In this document: one piece after another, positions 46,955 through 59,520 of the stretch
Layout: each line of letters opens with the position of its first letter
How positions within the stretch are numbered: the stretch's first letter is position 1
Origin: Triglochin maritima
Taxonomy: Eukaryota; Streptophyta; Magnoliopsida; Alismatales; Juncaginaceae
Length of the DNA stretch: 64,000 nt
Direction: 5' to 3'
Assembly (NCBI GenBank): GCA_963682175.1
Contig: OY821775.1
Location: 1,550,001-1,614,000, forward strand
The notes under the pieces: generated by a model
Told to the model about the DNA's origin: nothing
The model's input: only the letters and a program-made list of their open reading frames with translations
Databases searched by the model: none
Program-made: the position numbers and the translations under genes

Positions 46955-47868
46955 ATATGTATCTTTCTTGTGTCTCAAGCTGATATCTCAAGAATCTTGT
47001 ATTTTTTTGTTGTCTTGATGTTTCTCAATTTTCATATTAGAATGAGTGAATGTTACATCGACTCACTCGCATTCTCCGCTCCCCGGCCCTCCTCTCCCTA
47101 CTTTCATTACTACCCCCACACCAAACCTCAACGCCACTCGCACATGCCAACTTGGTGTTAGTGTTGCCTATTTTTGAGGAATTTGAACTTACAAGAGGTG
47201 TGGCTCTCCTAGGGTGATGTTTAGGCATGAGTGTGTGTTCGTTTTGTTGTATGGGTGAGTCCTTTGGATACAGTGAGAGAGAATGCTGCGGTTCCTCAGT
47301 AAGTGTGGAAATCGACGAGAAGGAAGAGGAAAATAAGAAGAAAGAAAGATTTTATTAATTTATCAGTAAAATATAATGGTTCGTGCCCACATTTTGATTT
47401 GCAAAAATAAAATAAAAAATCATATAACTCTGTTTAGATGTTTGAAGATTGAATCCAATGAAAAATCTCTCTCACGTCCTCCCATAGAGAATTTAATTTT
47501 CTGGTTGCCTTGATGTGATTATTCATTATTTTATTGAACAAAAGCTTGAAGTTTATATTTATAAAAAAAAAACAATCCTGCTTTAAAATGAAGGACATAC
47601 GGCTATCAACTCAATACCGAATTACCATTGATGGCAATGCTTCCCTTTTTTCTTCTTTTAATTTCAGATATTATTTTTCTACAATATAAAGTTGAAAACT
47701 GATTTTAGATAACTAAAATGGCTCCATTGAATATTTATTTTGGTGTGTATCTTTGGTGGCAACACATTCTAACTTGAAATAGATTTTTTGGATTTAGAAA
47801 TTAAACATGACACAACACATAATCTATTCAAAAAGTCAATTATATAAGATGTTACACTTAACACACCA
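46955..47868. other. Intergenic between convergent IQD and MAX1 genes
   Basis: About 0.9 kb holding both 3' UTRs. The frames at 46970-47228 show no domain. Confidence 0.5.
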
Positions 47869-50641
47869 TCAAACCGACGGTAACCTCTTAACGACTCGAA
47901 GCTTGACACCATGCTTGAAGTTGAGAATGATGCCATAGTCTAAAGCAAGAGGTGATTCCATAGAGGGGGAGTGGGTGAAGGTGTATCTTTGGTAGAGGTG
48001 GATGAGAGACAACTTCATCTCCAGTAAAGCGAATCTTTGTCCAATGCACGATCTGGGTCCGATTCCGAATGGAATGTGTGCGTACGGATGTCGATGTTTG
48101 TTTTCATGGCTGTCGGGATCGAATCTCTCAGGAAGGAACGCTTCTGGGTTTGTGAAGTGCCTTGGATCTTTGCCCAACACTCCCAAAGCAAGCCAAATCC
48201 AAGTTCCCTTTTGGACACAAACAAACAAAATATATTGTTATATGATTTATGCTGTTTAGTGTGTTGAGGAAATAATTTTTTTTGCTAAACACAAGTTGTA
48301 CTCATCGTTCTATAATAAAGTTGAACTAACTACTTTTCACCTGAGTATTTAAATTTTGATAAGACAGTGGACCAATCAAATTTTACAGTACTTAGATCAT
48401 GTTCCACAAACAAAATTAATTGGATCCTCTCACCTTTGGGAGAATATAACCACCAACCTCCACTTTCTCTGACGTTTCTCTTGCAACCAATGGTGAAACT
48501 GTGTAGAACCTCATGCTTTCTTTTATCACCTTCAGAAGCCAACCACAGTATAACTGAATCAGTATAATAATGATAAAAAAAAGACCTGCTATTCATTGAA
48601 TTTCAAAAATTTATCTTGGGCTAAGCTTGTTTTCTTGGTAAAGTTAGGTGCATGATTCATTATGTAAATCCTCAATAAGTCAAGCCAATAATTTTTTACT
48701 CATCCTACTAAAGTAGGAAGAAGAAAGAAAATGATGATCACGCATATATGATTGCGGTGAATGAGACATTAAAGAAGCTATATGTAATTGAATTTTACAA
48801 CCACATGTTATTACGAGTTAAAATTATGACTTCTTAATAATTGTTACTTCATAATATGAAAACTAGCTAATAATACGTCCTACCTATTTGAAGTTTATCC
48901 AAGTGTTTTACATTTTTGACTTTCCACTTGTAACCAATCCATCAAATTAACATTGCAGCTGTAATAATATCTTTTTGACTTACTTGATCAAGATAAGGAA
49001 ACTTGTTTTGAAGGTCATCAGCATTTGGAATGCAATCTGGATTGCCGAAAGCATCAATCTCTTGAAGCAATTTTTTCTCCACTTCAGGGTGCTTGGAGAC
49101 TAGATACAGGACCGAGGACAATGTAAATGACGTTGTGGCAGATCCGGCGAGCAAGTGCTCGTAAGTGAGAGCACTAATGTACTCTTGAGTGAAGAGCTCT
49201 TTTGCGTTCACCGATGACTGTCTTGCATTCAAGATAGTGGAGAGGAAGTCGTTGGCACCCTTGTCCTTCTCCTTTGCCCTCCTTTCCACAATCTTATCCA
49301 CCCGTCTGCTCAAATTACGATTAGTTAGTTCTATCTCTCGATCCGATGTTCCCGGTATTCTCTTCAAAATTTGCCTAAAAGGCTCTTGGAGGATCGGAAA
49401 GAGTAAGCCGAGAATGATGGAGAATGACCCTGAGAGGTCCATTTTTAGTGATGTGGTGGAATGAATGTGTTGTTTGATGAAAGCAGAGACATCATTGTCG
49501 CCGTCATTGCTGCCACTAAGGTTTGAATTTGCCGCCAAATCTTTCGAAAGGCCGAAATCCACCCCAAAAGCGGCCTGGCCTATGATATCGGTGGTGAGTC
49601 TAAGTGTGAGGTTGGAGAAGATTATGTCTTCTTGCTCTTGAATCTCGGAGAGATGGGAAAAGGCAGATTCTATGGTAGATTGCATTGTTGGAATGAGATT
49701 GGTCACGTTAGATGGTTGGTATACCGAGATTATGGTTTTCCTCAGAGCCGACCACCTTGAATCTCTACAAATTAACCAATTCTTAGCATACATGCCATCT
49801 CATGAACGATATATAAGGCCATACTTGTAAGGCTGTAATTTATGTTCTTGAAGCATCATTCTATGAAACAATTGTCATAAAGGATAATTCATGCCCACAA
49901 CTAACTTCTGAACTTAGAGGAAGAATGACATCCTTTATGAATTGTTATCATGGATGATTAATATTTCCAGTCCAAAGTAATCCATGTTTCGAAAAGGTTT
50001 TCTATAAATAAAAAAAGCTACATTTAGGCAAATTGAATCCCATACTATGATTTGCATCTACGAAGACTAATCCTCGTTCGTAAGTCTTAACTATTCCAAG
50101 ACTTAAAATTTACCTACTTAGTTAGTCACAGTAGTTGAATCATCATAAACTTTAAACTAACCAATTTTTTTAGCATTACCTAGTGAAGAAAAGGCCCTTT
50201 TGATGAAGTGCAGAGCCAGAGATCGGAGAGGGAAGACTTCTATTCCCAATGCACTTAAACTTCTTGATTCCAACCTCCTTGCACAGCTCTGGATCGGCAA
50301 CAATCACCAGTGGCTGCCTCCCCATATGGAACCTACAAAACCCAACACAACCAATACATTTAATAATCAGCTCAACAAAACCTCATAAAGAGAAGTATCG
50401 ACACTGACCTATAAATGGGTCCATATTTCTTGGCTAAGATTGTGAACACATCTGGTCCATACTTGGCAAGCAAGTGCAGGTGACCAATGAGAGGCTTTGT
50501 TGGAGGCCCAGGCACTTGTCTTACACCCCAATAGGGAGCATGAAAGTACAACCATATTATTAATCCTACTAACAAGCAAAGGGATGTAACCATGTAATAA
50601 TAATACATGGGTGATGTTGTGCTCAACAAAAGATTGAACAT
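47869..50641 (-). CDS. MAX1: Cytochrome P450 CYP711A (MAX1-type), strigolactone biosynthesis
   Basis: Five minus-strand exons with GT-AG borders: 50641-50409, 50332-50180, 49764-48984, 48529-48434 and 48207-47869. They give 533 aa, close to Arabidopsis MAX1 (about 520). The N-terminus has a membrane anchor (about residues 13-33) followed by the Pro-rich hinge [13 protein letters not shown] and [19 protein letters not shown]. The I-helix is [10 protein letters not shown] (AGSATT, residues 335-340). The ExxR pair is E393/R396 in IKESMRF. The heme loop [13 protein letters not shown] carries the axial Cys475. Long stretches such as [18 protein letters not shown] are diagnostic of CYP711A. Known family members oxidise carlactone to carlactonoic acid at the ER. 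The start at 50641 is preferred to a Met at 50707, which coincides with the TATA box. No damage is seen, so it is probably functional. Confidence 0.93.
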
Positions 50642-50702
50642 GACTTCTTCTGCCCAATACACAGAGGCTCTTGGATTGTATTGAGTGTTATAATCTAGCT
50701 TG

Positions 50703-50715
50703 TACAATATATATA
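50703..50715 (-). promoter_or_regulatory. TATA box of the MAX1 gene
   Basis: On the minus strand CCCACTATATATATTGTAC lies about 65 bp upstream of the chosen start codon. A (CATCAC)n-type run at about 50776-50802 lies just further upstream in the promoter. Confidence 0.5.
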
Positions 50716-50719
50716 GTGG

Positions 50720-52042
50720 GCATTTGTTTTAGCAAATTGGAGTTACTGTTACTTGTTGTCTGCCATTACCAAAAGCATCACCATCACCATCACCATCACC
50801 AAAGCAAGAGAACAAAGAACAAAAATAGGAAGTTACTTTTGAGCAATGTTTGTCGTATTACCTATGCATTACAAGTTTTTGCAGCTCAGTTAATTATCTC
50901 CATAGGAATTTAGTTAAATCCAGTAAGAGTTGAAAATATATGAATATATTGTTACATGAAACTGAACAAAAGATTCACATGAAGAACCAGAGAACTACAG
51001 ATACGAAGAAAAACTACTATACGAGAAAGAATCGAGAGGATGTCGATAATTGTTCTGTATATAATAAACTTTCTCAATTTCTCTGACTCTCGACAGCAAA
51101 TCCTAGTCACGCACAAAGCGTATCACAATTGGTTTCTGAGCTGGTTCTCAAGAACCGAATGTGAGACTGGTTCGCATATCGCCTTAACAATCAATGTTCT
51201 TTAAAAATAATCAAGAGCTAATGTGGGTTACGCTATATATTCTCGAACATTGAAAATAAAAAAAATTGAAGACAACAAATCCTAGTCACAACTAGGCTAC
51301 GCTCAACACAGCTTCAATATAATATCTATCAAGTCTTAGATGAAGTGGGGACTGTAGTAACTCTAGAAAGGGAGAAACCAAGAACTCTTACCACCACAGT
51401 AGGCGAGTGGTTGGAAATTAGGCTCAGTCCTCCATTAAACCGACCCATCACAGTCAACAAGTAGACAATCTCTTTATGGACTGGTGTCCAAAACATCCCA
51501 GGAGTATATATTCCATGGTGATATTGGAGTGAAGTGGTGACTTCAAGGTTTCAAATCATTGAAGTCATCAAATATTCTTGTGTGAAATAGTCTACAGGAC
51601 AAAAACACGCGTGGTCTCGCCAACGGCTAATAGAAATATACAAGGACCTTAGAGCTGGAAGGCACATGTACTACTGTTTGTCTCTTAATGGGATCACGGT
51701 TAGATTGGAATATGTATCAGCTGTTTATACTGCTTTTCCAAAGGCTCTGCTTTTGATCCCTATTAAGTATCAATACCTTCCAACTTGCTTCCAATAAATC
51801 AAATTGTCTGAAAGATTGTTAGTCTTTTCACTTCTAGATCTTTATTTTTCTTAGAACTCTTACCATTGACATTTCCTCTGGTTTCCAGATTATTATATTT
51901 CCTCAAAAAGAAGTATGACTACTAATCTTAAAAATTCAAGTACTACAATAATCACGACGCTAGGATTTCAAATTTCTGTTTTACCTTCGGAAACAAAAAA
52001 ATATTAGAATTTATAAAAATTAAAAAATCTCGATCCTCTACA
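50720..52042. other. MAX1 upstream region and intergenic DNA
   Basis: Apart from the short CATCAC repeat near 50776, nothing was recognised. No ORF of interest is present. Confidence 0.45.
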
Positions 52043-52846
52043 GACCAACCCCGTTGAGTTTAACCCCAACCCAAAATCTCCCCTCCAACCCAGTTTCTTT
52101 TTCCACCACGTCAGCAAAAAATACTATGCAACTCACCTCCAACCTAACCCAATTTTCACTCATTAACCCCAACCTCACTTTCAACTTTCTCTCATCTACA
52201 TCATTTTTATTACATCATTTTCTATTTTATCACAAAAATACACAAACTACTAAATAAATTATTTCTATAGTAACTTAATTTAATTAAATTACGTTAATTG
52301 CCAAATAATTTTGAAACTTTAGATTTAACAATGCTCACTTCAACGGGTCGGTCAGGCACCTCATGAAGATTTTTTATTTTTGAGATTTATTAGTAATTCT
52401 CTGTCGATTTTTTGGGTTACTAATGCGTTTTTGGGTGAACTTGGGTAAATTCATGTGTTTTATTTTGTTAGGTAATTTTCTTTAATTATATATATTTTAC
52501 AATTATCTTACTAATTTTCTTTAATTACTTACATTTATTTTTACTAATTTTGATTAATTATTTACATTTATTTTACTAATTTTCATTAATTATTTTCGTT
52601 TATTTTAATTTTAAGAAATTATTTCTAATTATATAAAAACATATACATATCAATTAAATATTATTTAACAAATAAAAAAACTGATTTTTAATCTTTATTT
52701 AAAAAAAAATTGGGTCAACCCAGGTCGGAACCCAAATCGGGTCCTCGGCCCAGGTCGCGACCCGACCTGGGCCGCCGCCTGTTAAGGGGCCTGGGGTCGG
52801 GTCGACCCCCGACCCGACCCCAAAAGACCATCCGTTAAGGATGGTC
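52043..52846 (-). mobile_element. PIF/Harbinger-derived MITE, relative of the element at 3400-8040
   Basis: The left end GACCAACC and right end GGATGGTC are inverted-like. In reverse complement, the right part (GACCATCCTTAACGGATGGTC, then CGACCTGGG-rich DNA, then an AT-rich stretch and the CCCAAAAACGCATTAGTAACCC-type segment) aligns with 3400-3840. The left part aligns with 7700-8040. About 0.8 kb, with no coding sequence left: an end-to-end deletion derivative. Flanks ACA and TCA are imperfect for a 3-bp duplication. Confidence 0.8.
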
Positions 52847-53558
52847 TCAGGCGATATTCTTTTCAGTACAACAAATTAATATGCACGTCTCCTCTACAAA
52901 CAAAGCTTAGAAATAAGTATCTTTTAGGGTCTCGTCAGTTTACTCCACTACAAATGGTAATCTTCGTATGTCATTTTTGAAAGATAAAGAGAAGCACTTG
53001 ATGATGGTTAATCCAATGTTTTCCACCGCAGTGTGAATCTGTTGTGCGGTGCATTTGGCCCAATTTTTATTTGTTGGGTTTGTATACGTTTTGATGTAAT
53101 CAGACTGTCTGCTCTTTTTATTAATGAAATATCGAGTCGGTGACTCAAAAAAAGAGTATCTTTTACAAAAAAGGAAACCATTCCACGATGCAACACAGTC
53201 GAGGCCACTCAGTGCAGCAGGCATCTTTATATGGTGTCACAAACATCAAATTAGTAAGAGAAAATTAAAATAAATAAATAATTGTAACCATTCAATGATT
53301 CAGGCAACAGTATCTCACGGAAACTTTCCTTTTATTGAGTTTTTAAGTTACAAAGTTTAAAAAATGACATGATAATTACAATTAATAAACAAGTTATGAA
53401 AATCGTATAAAAAATAACATCGCAATATAATGATATTTTTTTATATTATAAATATAACTACAATGCCAATCAAATAACACCAACGAGATATTTAGAATAT
53501 ATTGTGCAGGCACACACATTCTATAGACTATAGCCATCAACTCTAACATTACCGTACA
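52847..53558. other. Intergenic; nothing recognised
   Basis: The minus-strand frame at 52940-53224 has no identifiable domain. AT-rich otherwise. Confidence 0.4.
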
Positions 53559-55741
53559 TGTTAGAACCCAAAACCCGGATTAGGGTTAATTTGGGTTAGA
53601 AGAGGGGTTTGCATAGGGATGGAGGAAGGAGTGGTGGATGTGATGGGAAGTATGGGTTGGGGTGTAGGGTGATGGTGTAGGGTGAGGGTGAGGTGATGGG
53701 GTGTAGGGTTATTTAAGTGGAAATCTCTCTCTCTCTATCTTTCCCTTACTTGCACTCTCTCACTCTCTCTCCATTTTCTGTCCGGCGACCAGAGGAGGAA
53801 GAAGGCTCGGAGGTTCCGGCGTGAGGAGGTCGTCGCGGGGAGGAGGACGCACGTGAGGAGGACGGAGGCGTGAGCGTTGCTCCGGCGTTTCGTCGTCTTC
53901 ATTTGAGGTATGTCGTCTCATTAGTGTGGTTTTCTTGCTCCCCAAGCGTGGGGGTGGTGTTGGTCGGTCGGGGAGGGGTCAGAGACCTCTCCGGCGGCGG
54001 GTTTCTTCGTAAAACCTCGGCTGGCGCGAGGTTGAAGACGACCAACGGTCGACCGGTCCCTTCGGGCGATCGACCGAGTGTACTGTTTTACCCGACTTTA
54101 ACCTTCACCGGTCGGACGATGCCGTGTGGCGGTCGACCGGTAGTGCGTATTTGCTGGTGAGTTGGGACTGCCTATTGTGTTTCGGTCGACCGGGGTCTTG
54201 TGTTCGGTCGACCGGAACTTAAGTGTACTGGATTTTATTGCATGCTTGTTCGACCGATTGTTGGTTGCGTTCGACCGTTTTATGACGTAGAATGCTAGGT
54301 TGACCCTGTAGGATTTCGGTCGACCAGACCCCTGAGTCGGTCGACCGATAGATCCGATTTTGATGTTGACCAGACTCCGGATTTTGACCTCGTTCGGTCG
54401 ACCGGTTTTAGACCTTTGTTCGAGCGTTGGGGGGTTCTGTTTTGAGCGCAGCGGTATACCGTTTTAGGAGTACGGTCGACCGATTCCTTTCTGGAACCGG
54501 TCGACCGAATCACCTCTTCCGATCGACCGTTTGCGCCCAGGACAGAATTCCTGGTTCCCTTTTTGAACGCCAACTTTGTCCACGGAAACCCGTGTCCTCG
54601 CCTTGTGCGTGAGCCGGGAGGTGACGGTGGGTGCGTGATGCGTGCCTGCCCAGGACCGCCGTTGGGAAGAGTGTGGGTGTTCGGGACGCGTCACCTCCGT
54701 GTATGGACCGTGACTTGAGATGAATTGATTGGGCACTTTGTAGTATAGCAGGCCTGAGGGATCGCGGATCCCAGTGTTGATGTTTGTGCGGGCACGCAAC
54801 TGGCGTTGGGTGAGGTGACTACCGGCCCACGGGCTACAGAGGTCGCTCCCCTGCTTTTATAGCGGCGCGGTTAGTGTTTGCGGCTCGAGGAGCCTGATGA
54901 CCTGGCAGACTTCGGTCTGGATACGTCTGATGTCGTGCCGGACGTTTGTGTTGGATCTGTCCGATGCTGTGCCGGACATTGTGATAGACCACCGAGGCTG
55001 TGCCGGTGATGCCGCCGAGGTTGTGCCGACGATGATGATTGTTGGGCCGAGGCTGTTCCGGCTATGTTGTTTTCCTCGGCTGGGCACCTACCGAGATGTT
55101 GTTGTTATACCTTCCGGGCGACAACCCCGTTGGTCCTTGTGGCTCCGACCACTGAGATTTGCAGATCTGTATTCTATCGGCGCGCAGGCGTGACAGAGGC
55201 TCCCTGCCGAACCCTTGAGTAGTGTAGTTGCGTGTAGGGGGTGCGATGTCGCGTGCTGTAAGGCTGCATGTGCCTGCAGTAGGTCTCCTCGGGAGACTCG
55301 TTGTTGATTGTCGGACTGATGTCCTGTTTTACCCTTCGGGGGAACTGTTTTCCATTTATGTCGATGTCATGACATGCTACTAGTATGATACGTTCATTGT
55401 GTAATGCATGCATATATAGGTGAGTTGGCATACGGGGTTTCCTTCTGGAAACTCAGGCATTATTGTTGCATCTTTTTCAGGACCGCAGTAGGTCCAGTGG
55501 GGTGGTGATCGGCGGGCGCGCGCATTTGGAGTCGTATCCTCTAGTCGGACCACTGATGTCAACATGATTACGTTTATCTTCCTTTGTCGTTTTGTTGTAA
55601 TCATGTATTCATTTTGACAAACTCTGATGTATTCTGGTGCACCGCTAATTGTTTATGAGAAGTAACAGTCCCGCCTTTGATTATTGTGTTTTTTGTCTTA
55701 ATTATGATTTTTTAAATTTTCCGCTATATCGGGATGTTACA
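53559..55741 (+). mobile_element. Gypsy-type solo LTR (family 2 relative)
   Basis: Starts TGTTAGAACCCAAAACC and ends CGGGATGTTACA, 2,183 bp. The 3' end and the stem-loop module at about 55425-55495 match the element at 57073. A CT-rich run lies at 53725-53772, and eight exact CGGTCGACCG copies lie between about 54044 and 54510. No primer-binding site or gag follows, so it is a solo LTR. Flanks GTACA (53554-53558) and ATGCA (55742-55746) agree at three of five bases, so the target duplication is mutated or the left edge slightly misplaced. Confidence 0.8.
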
Positions 55742-56005
55742 ATGCATGCTCAGTTAAATATCGTGACAACATATTTAAGAAAATAGGATAAAACGTAAAA
55801 AATAACTTAAACATTAATTTTTTGTAAATGAACGTAATTATTTTTTGATTGAATTTTATTAAACTTTATCCAGAATTATAACAGTACCCATTAAATATTA
55901 CATAAAAATCTCATTTACAATGAAAATAAAAAATAAGGCAAAATTTTAACATTTAAGTTCATTAAAGCATATTTATTTATTTATTTATTTATTTGAGATC
56001 CAAGA

Positions 56006-56707
56006 TCATGTATCCACATAGCTTAAATGTGCTTCTTCCCAACTTTCAGTTGTGGCGACTTGTTCATCAAATACAGAGCATTGCTGCAAATTTTTAAAAA
56101 AAGGATCCATAAATTTAATAGACAAAAAATGTTATTTTCCAAACTAATTATTGATATTTAATTTTAAATGATTAAATAGTTTATTTGTAAAGAAATAATA
56201 GGAAAAGATTCTATATAAATTATTACCTCCATTTTTGTTATGAGTTCCTTTGCATCTTCAGCAGAAACTACTATACGTCTGGCAGATGGCTTAATGAAAC
56301 CTTCTTTTACACCATTCTCAACAAGTTCTAGTAATGGATTGTAATATCCATCAACATTCAACAAACCAACCTATTAAGAAATTCAAACGTTGAGTGATTT
56401 TAATATTTTATGTTATCAAGAAATAGAGTTATTTTAACAAACTCACTGGTTTGTTATGTATCCCAAGTTGACTCCAAGTGATCATTTCCATTAGCTCTTC
56501 AAAAGTTCCATATCCTCCTAATATATCACAAAAAAGTTACGTGCTATTAACATTTATGAAAAATAAGTTTTATTATTCTATGTCAAAATAATTTTTTTGG
56601 TTGTCACCTGGGAGTCCAATAAAAGCATCAGACACTCGAGCCATTTCAGCTTTCCTTTCATGCATGTTAGCCACGACTTTAACATCACCTATTGGTGGAC
56701 CAGATAT
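56006..56707 (-). pseudogene. LONELY GUY (LOG) cytokinin-activating enzyme, 3' exons only
   Basis: Four minus-strand exons with GT-AG borders, 56707-56608, 56517-56447, 56370-56227 and 56083-56006 (TGA), give 130 codons without a stop. They cover the C-terminal 60% of [23 protein letters not shown], the signature [29 protein letters not shown] and the tail EEGFI-like [23 protein letters not shown] hydrolyses cytokinin riboside 5'-monophosphates to free cytokinin bases. The two or so upstream exons, with the FCGSS and VYGGGSIGLMG motifs, are not present in the 365 bp before the Gypsy element begins at 57073. Either the retrotransposon sits in an intron and the 5' exons lie beyond the window, or the gene is truncated. 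The call as pseudogene is therefore provisional. Confidence 0.8.
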
Positions 56708-57072
56708 CTACTAAAATTTTCAATATTTAGTTAACGTAGCGATGGTGAAATATCCCATTCTAAATAGTAATCATTCAAAATAAAGGATAACAAGAAATAG
56801 AAAGGTTATGAATTTCAATTTGTTGTCCTATGTCATTTGTATTTTTTAAAATAAAACAGAATAAATTATCAATAATCTCTCGCATTCTAAAAATCAAGAC
56901 AAAATTACCAATGATTGGCATTATCTAGTGAATATGTATATATAGATGTTGTATAAGCAATATGAACTTCTTCCAAGAGAAAGGAGTGGTTTCTGAACCC
57001 ATTGAGATTACCGAAGAATTTTGCTAATGCAATTCTGAGATCGGGTTGGGGATACACGACCCCGTTACTTGT
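56708..57072. other. Presumed LOG intron / retrotransposon target site
   Basis: No LOG exon is recognisable. The last five bases CTTGT before 57073 should recur after the 3' LTR, at about 64674, beyond the window, as target duplication. Confidence 0.4.
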
Positions 57073-58527
57073 TGTAAAATCCCAAACCTTGATTAGTACC
57101 TAATAAGAGTTTAGGTGGGGCTAATTGGGGTTTGACTTAGAGGTGAGGTGAAGTGATGGGGTATGTGGTGGAAGGATGGTGCAAGTATGGTGACCCCTGC
57201 TTGTGTTGGCTTGGTTGGGGTTTTGTTGGAGGAAACCCACGACTCACATACCACAACTCCACATTCCTCTCCAACTCCCCCTTATTTCAATCTCTCTCTC
57301 CCTCCTTTCCATTCCTGAGCTCCGGTGAGCAGGGTTGGTTACTGGCAAGGCGGGTGTACGGTTGCGGCGTGGATAAAGTGGACATGCGCGACTTCGAGGC
57401 AAAGACCGACGACGTGGTGGTTGCTGGAGGAGGTCGCTGACGTTGATAAGAGCTCCGACGATTTCCGGCTCGCGACGAAAGGTATGCCGCAACCTTTAGG
57501 TGTTGGGTATTGTGTGGTCGTGTTGCGTTTCCGATGACCGGTGGGAGGAGAGCTCTCCGGTCGGCTGGGGTTCTGCAAGACTAGGGTGGTGTGTAGCCCA
57601 CCAAGTCTTGGAGAGGGGAAGGATTTTGGATTCTACTCATGCATGTGCACTGTTACGTATTGATTCATGCCACAACTTGTTCATAACCATGCTTTGATTT
57701 AAACAAATTGTGATGAATTGTGATAGTTATGCCCATGTTGCCTTCACTGTTGTTGCACTTCATTTGTTGCATGTTACCTGGCCTTTTTAGTTGCACGTCT
57801 ATAGTGGACTTCAAGCATCATTGTCAAGTGGACTAGTCTAATGAGGTAGCATCATGTATAAGTATGAATAGTCACAAGGTACTTGTCCTTATATTTAATG
57901 TTGACTTCAACATGCCACTTGTTTAGTCATACTAATAGATTCTCATGCCATTTTAGATTCACACCTTGCATACCCAATGATTTGTGATAATTCTTGATCA
58001 TTAGCATCCTGGTAGCCGTAGATTACTACATGGATCATGTATACATGCTATATTCACTCATGTATGGTTTATGACAAACATTGCTTAGGATTGTGTCCAT
58101 CTCTATTGTATGCATGGTAGCGAGAGGCTTACAATGTGGTAATAAGCATAGCATTCATTAGAGTAATGTAATTAGGTGAGTTGGTGTGACTTGCCATTCC
58201 TTCTCATGTACTTGTGTGCATACTTTGATTATTGATCAGGTGATAATCACAATATCTTTATACATGATATTTTGGTTGTGTTTTGTATGCTTCCATTTTA
58301 GTGACCTTGGGAGGACTTTTAAATAGCTCGCATGCCATGTTGATTACGTGTGGATACATCTGAAGGAGGCGCGAGAGGTGGAGCTTCGACGAACTCCAGG
58401 GATCACAAGAAGAAGGTATGCCAAGTCTTCATAGTAACTCCCCAAGAGGTGTGGGAGTGTAGGGGGCGGCGTTGGTGCCGTTTCCCCGGCGAAAATCCCA
58501 CTGAACCAAGGTTGAAAACGACTGGTT

Positions 58528-59081
58528 CGGTCGACCGTTGTGTGTCTCGGTCGACCGAACATCGTCTAAATGATGCCTGTTCAGTGCGATATTGTAGTGT
58601 TTCGGTCGACCGTGTGAGGTTCGGTCGACCGATATTTTATAAAAATAACTTGCTGCCCGAAAACGGTCGAACGACGTCTGTGTGACGGTCGACCGTTTAT
58701 GCCAAATTTTAGCGGGAATATTTTATAAGGGTTATATTAGTCCGGTCGACCGGTGGTTGTTCGGTCGACCGATCCCAGTAGATAGGGTAGACAGACCTTC
58801 GGCCGACCGAGTGTGTGTCTCGGTCGACCGAACTGCGCAAGGTCGGTCAAGAGCGTTGACCATCTAAACGGTCGACCGCTCTGGATCCGGTCGACCGACC
58901 GCGTGCAGATTTCCTGTAGTGAAGTGCCTGTTGATCCGGTCGACCGGAAGAGTTTCGGTCGACCGAATGCAGTGGGCAGGATTCATGCAGTTTTCCTTAT
59001 CGGTTGAACGGACCCTGGTTCGACCGACAGGATATATATGTATATAAAACGTATAGCGTAGACCTTCCAAACGGTCGACCG
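58528..59081. repeat. Cluster of thirteen CGGTCGACCG palindromes
   Basis: Thirteen exact copies in 554 bp, spaced irregularly (first starts 58528, 58548, 58603, 58622; last 59072). Further near-copies are CGGCCGACCG, GGTCGAACG and GGTTGAACG. The copy in the 3' LTR is at 63254-63807. Each site has three CpG dinucleotides and a SalI core. Spacer sequences are not repeats of each other, so this is not an ordinary tandem array. Confidence 0.95.
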
Positions 59082-59364
59082 CTAGATTTGACCTTGTTCG
59101 ACTGGTGGGTCGAATTATCTTTCCTTGGTGGATTTATCCACATGCGTGACGTCGAGCAGAGGCGACTACCGGCTGCCGAGCCCACGGTCGATCACCGGAC
59201 CTCGGAGCTACGGATTTCACCTACGACGAGAGCGTATTTTTCTGTTGGACCCCTCGTGGATGCCTGTGCGGCAGAGGGATGCCTGCCATGCCTGTGTGGG
59301 TGGTAGATGCCTTCTTCCCTGGTGGGGGAAGGGGATGCACTTTCCTTGTAGAGGAGAGCCGAGA

Positions 59365-59520
59365 CCTCCTCGTGTGGGCCTGGATTGGCAGGGGGGATGC
59401 CTCCCTTTGCCCCTGTGTGCGGCTGGGAGATGAGTGCGGCGACCCCCCTCGTGTGGGCCTGGATTGGCAGGGTGGGGGATGTTTCCCATGCCCCTGGCGC
59501 GGCTGGGAGATGGTCCGTGG
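59365..59520. repeat. 79-bp tandem duplication inside the LTR
   Basis: CTCGTGTGGGCCTGGATTGG occurs near 59369 and again 79 bp later, and CGGCTGGGAGATG near 59420 and 59499. GC-rich, imperfect, partly resembling the mini-repeats of the solo LTRs. Confidence 0.8.

Noticed and set aside
50639..50707. Upstream Met at 50707 as the MAX1 start
   Set aside because: It falls on the TATA box; the 22 extra residues have no counterpart in CYP711A proteins.
58350..59070. Overlapping open frames rich in VDR/GRP/STD residues on both strands
   Set aside because: They are translations of the CGGTCGACCG palindromes, which have no stop codons in several frames; there is no domain and the region is LTR.
58528..59081. 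CRISPR-like array of short repeats
   Set aside because: A 10-bp motif with irregular spacing in a plant LTR; no constant repeat length, spacer length or cas genes.
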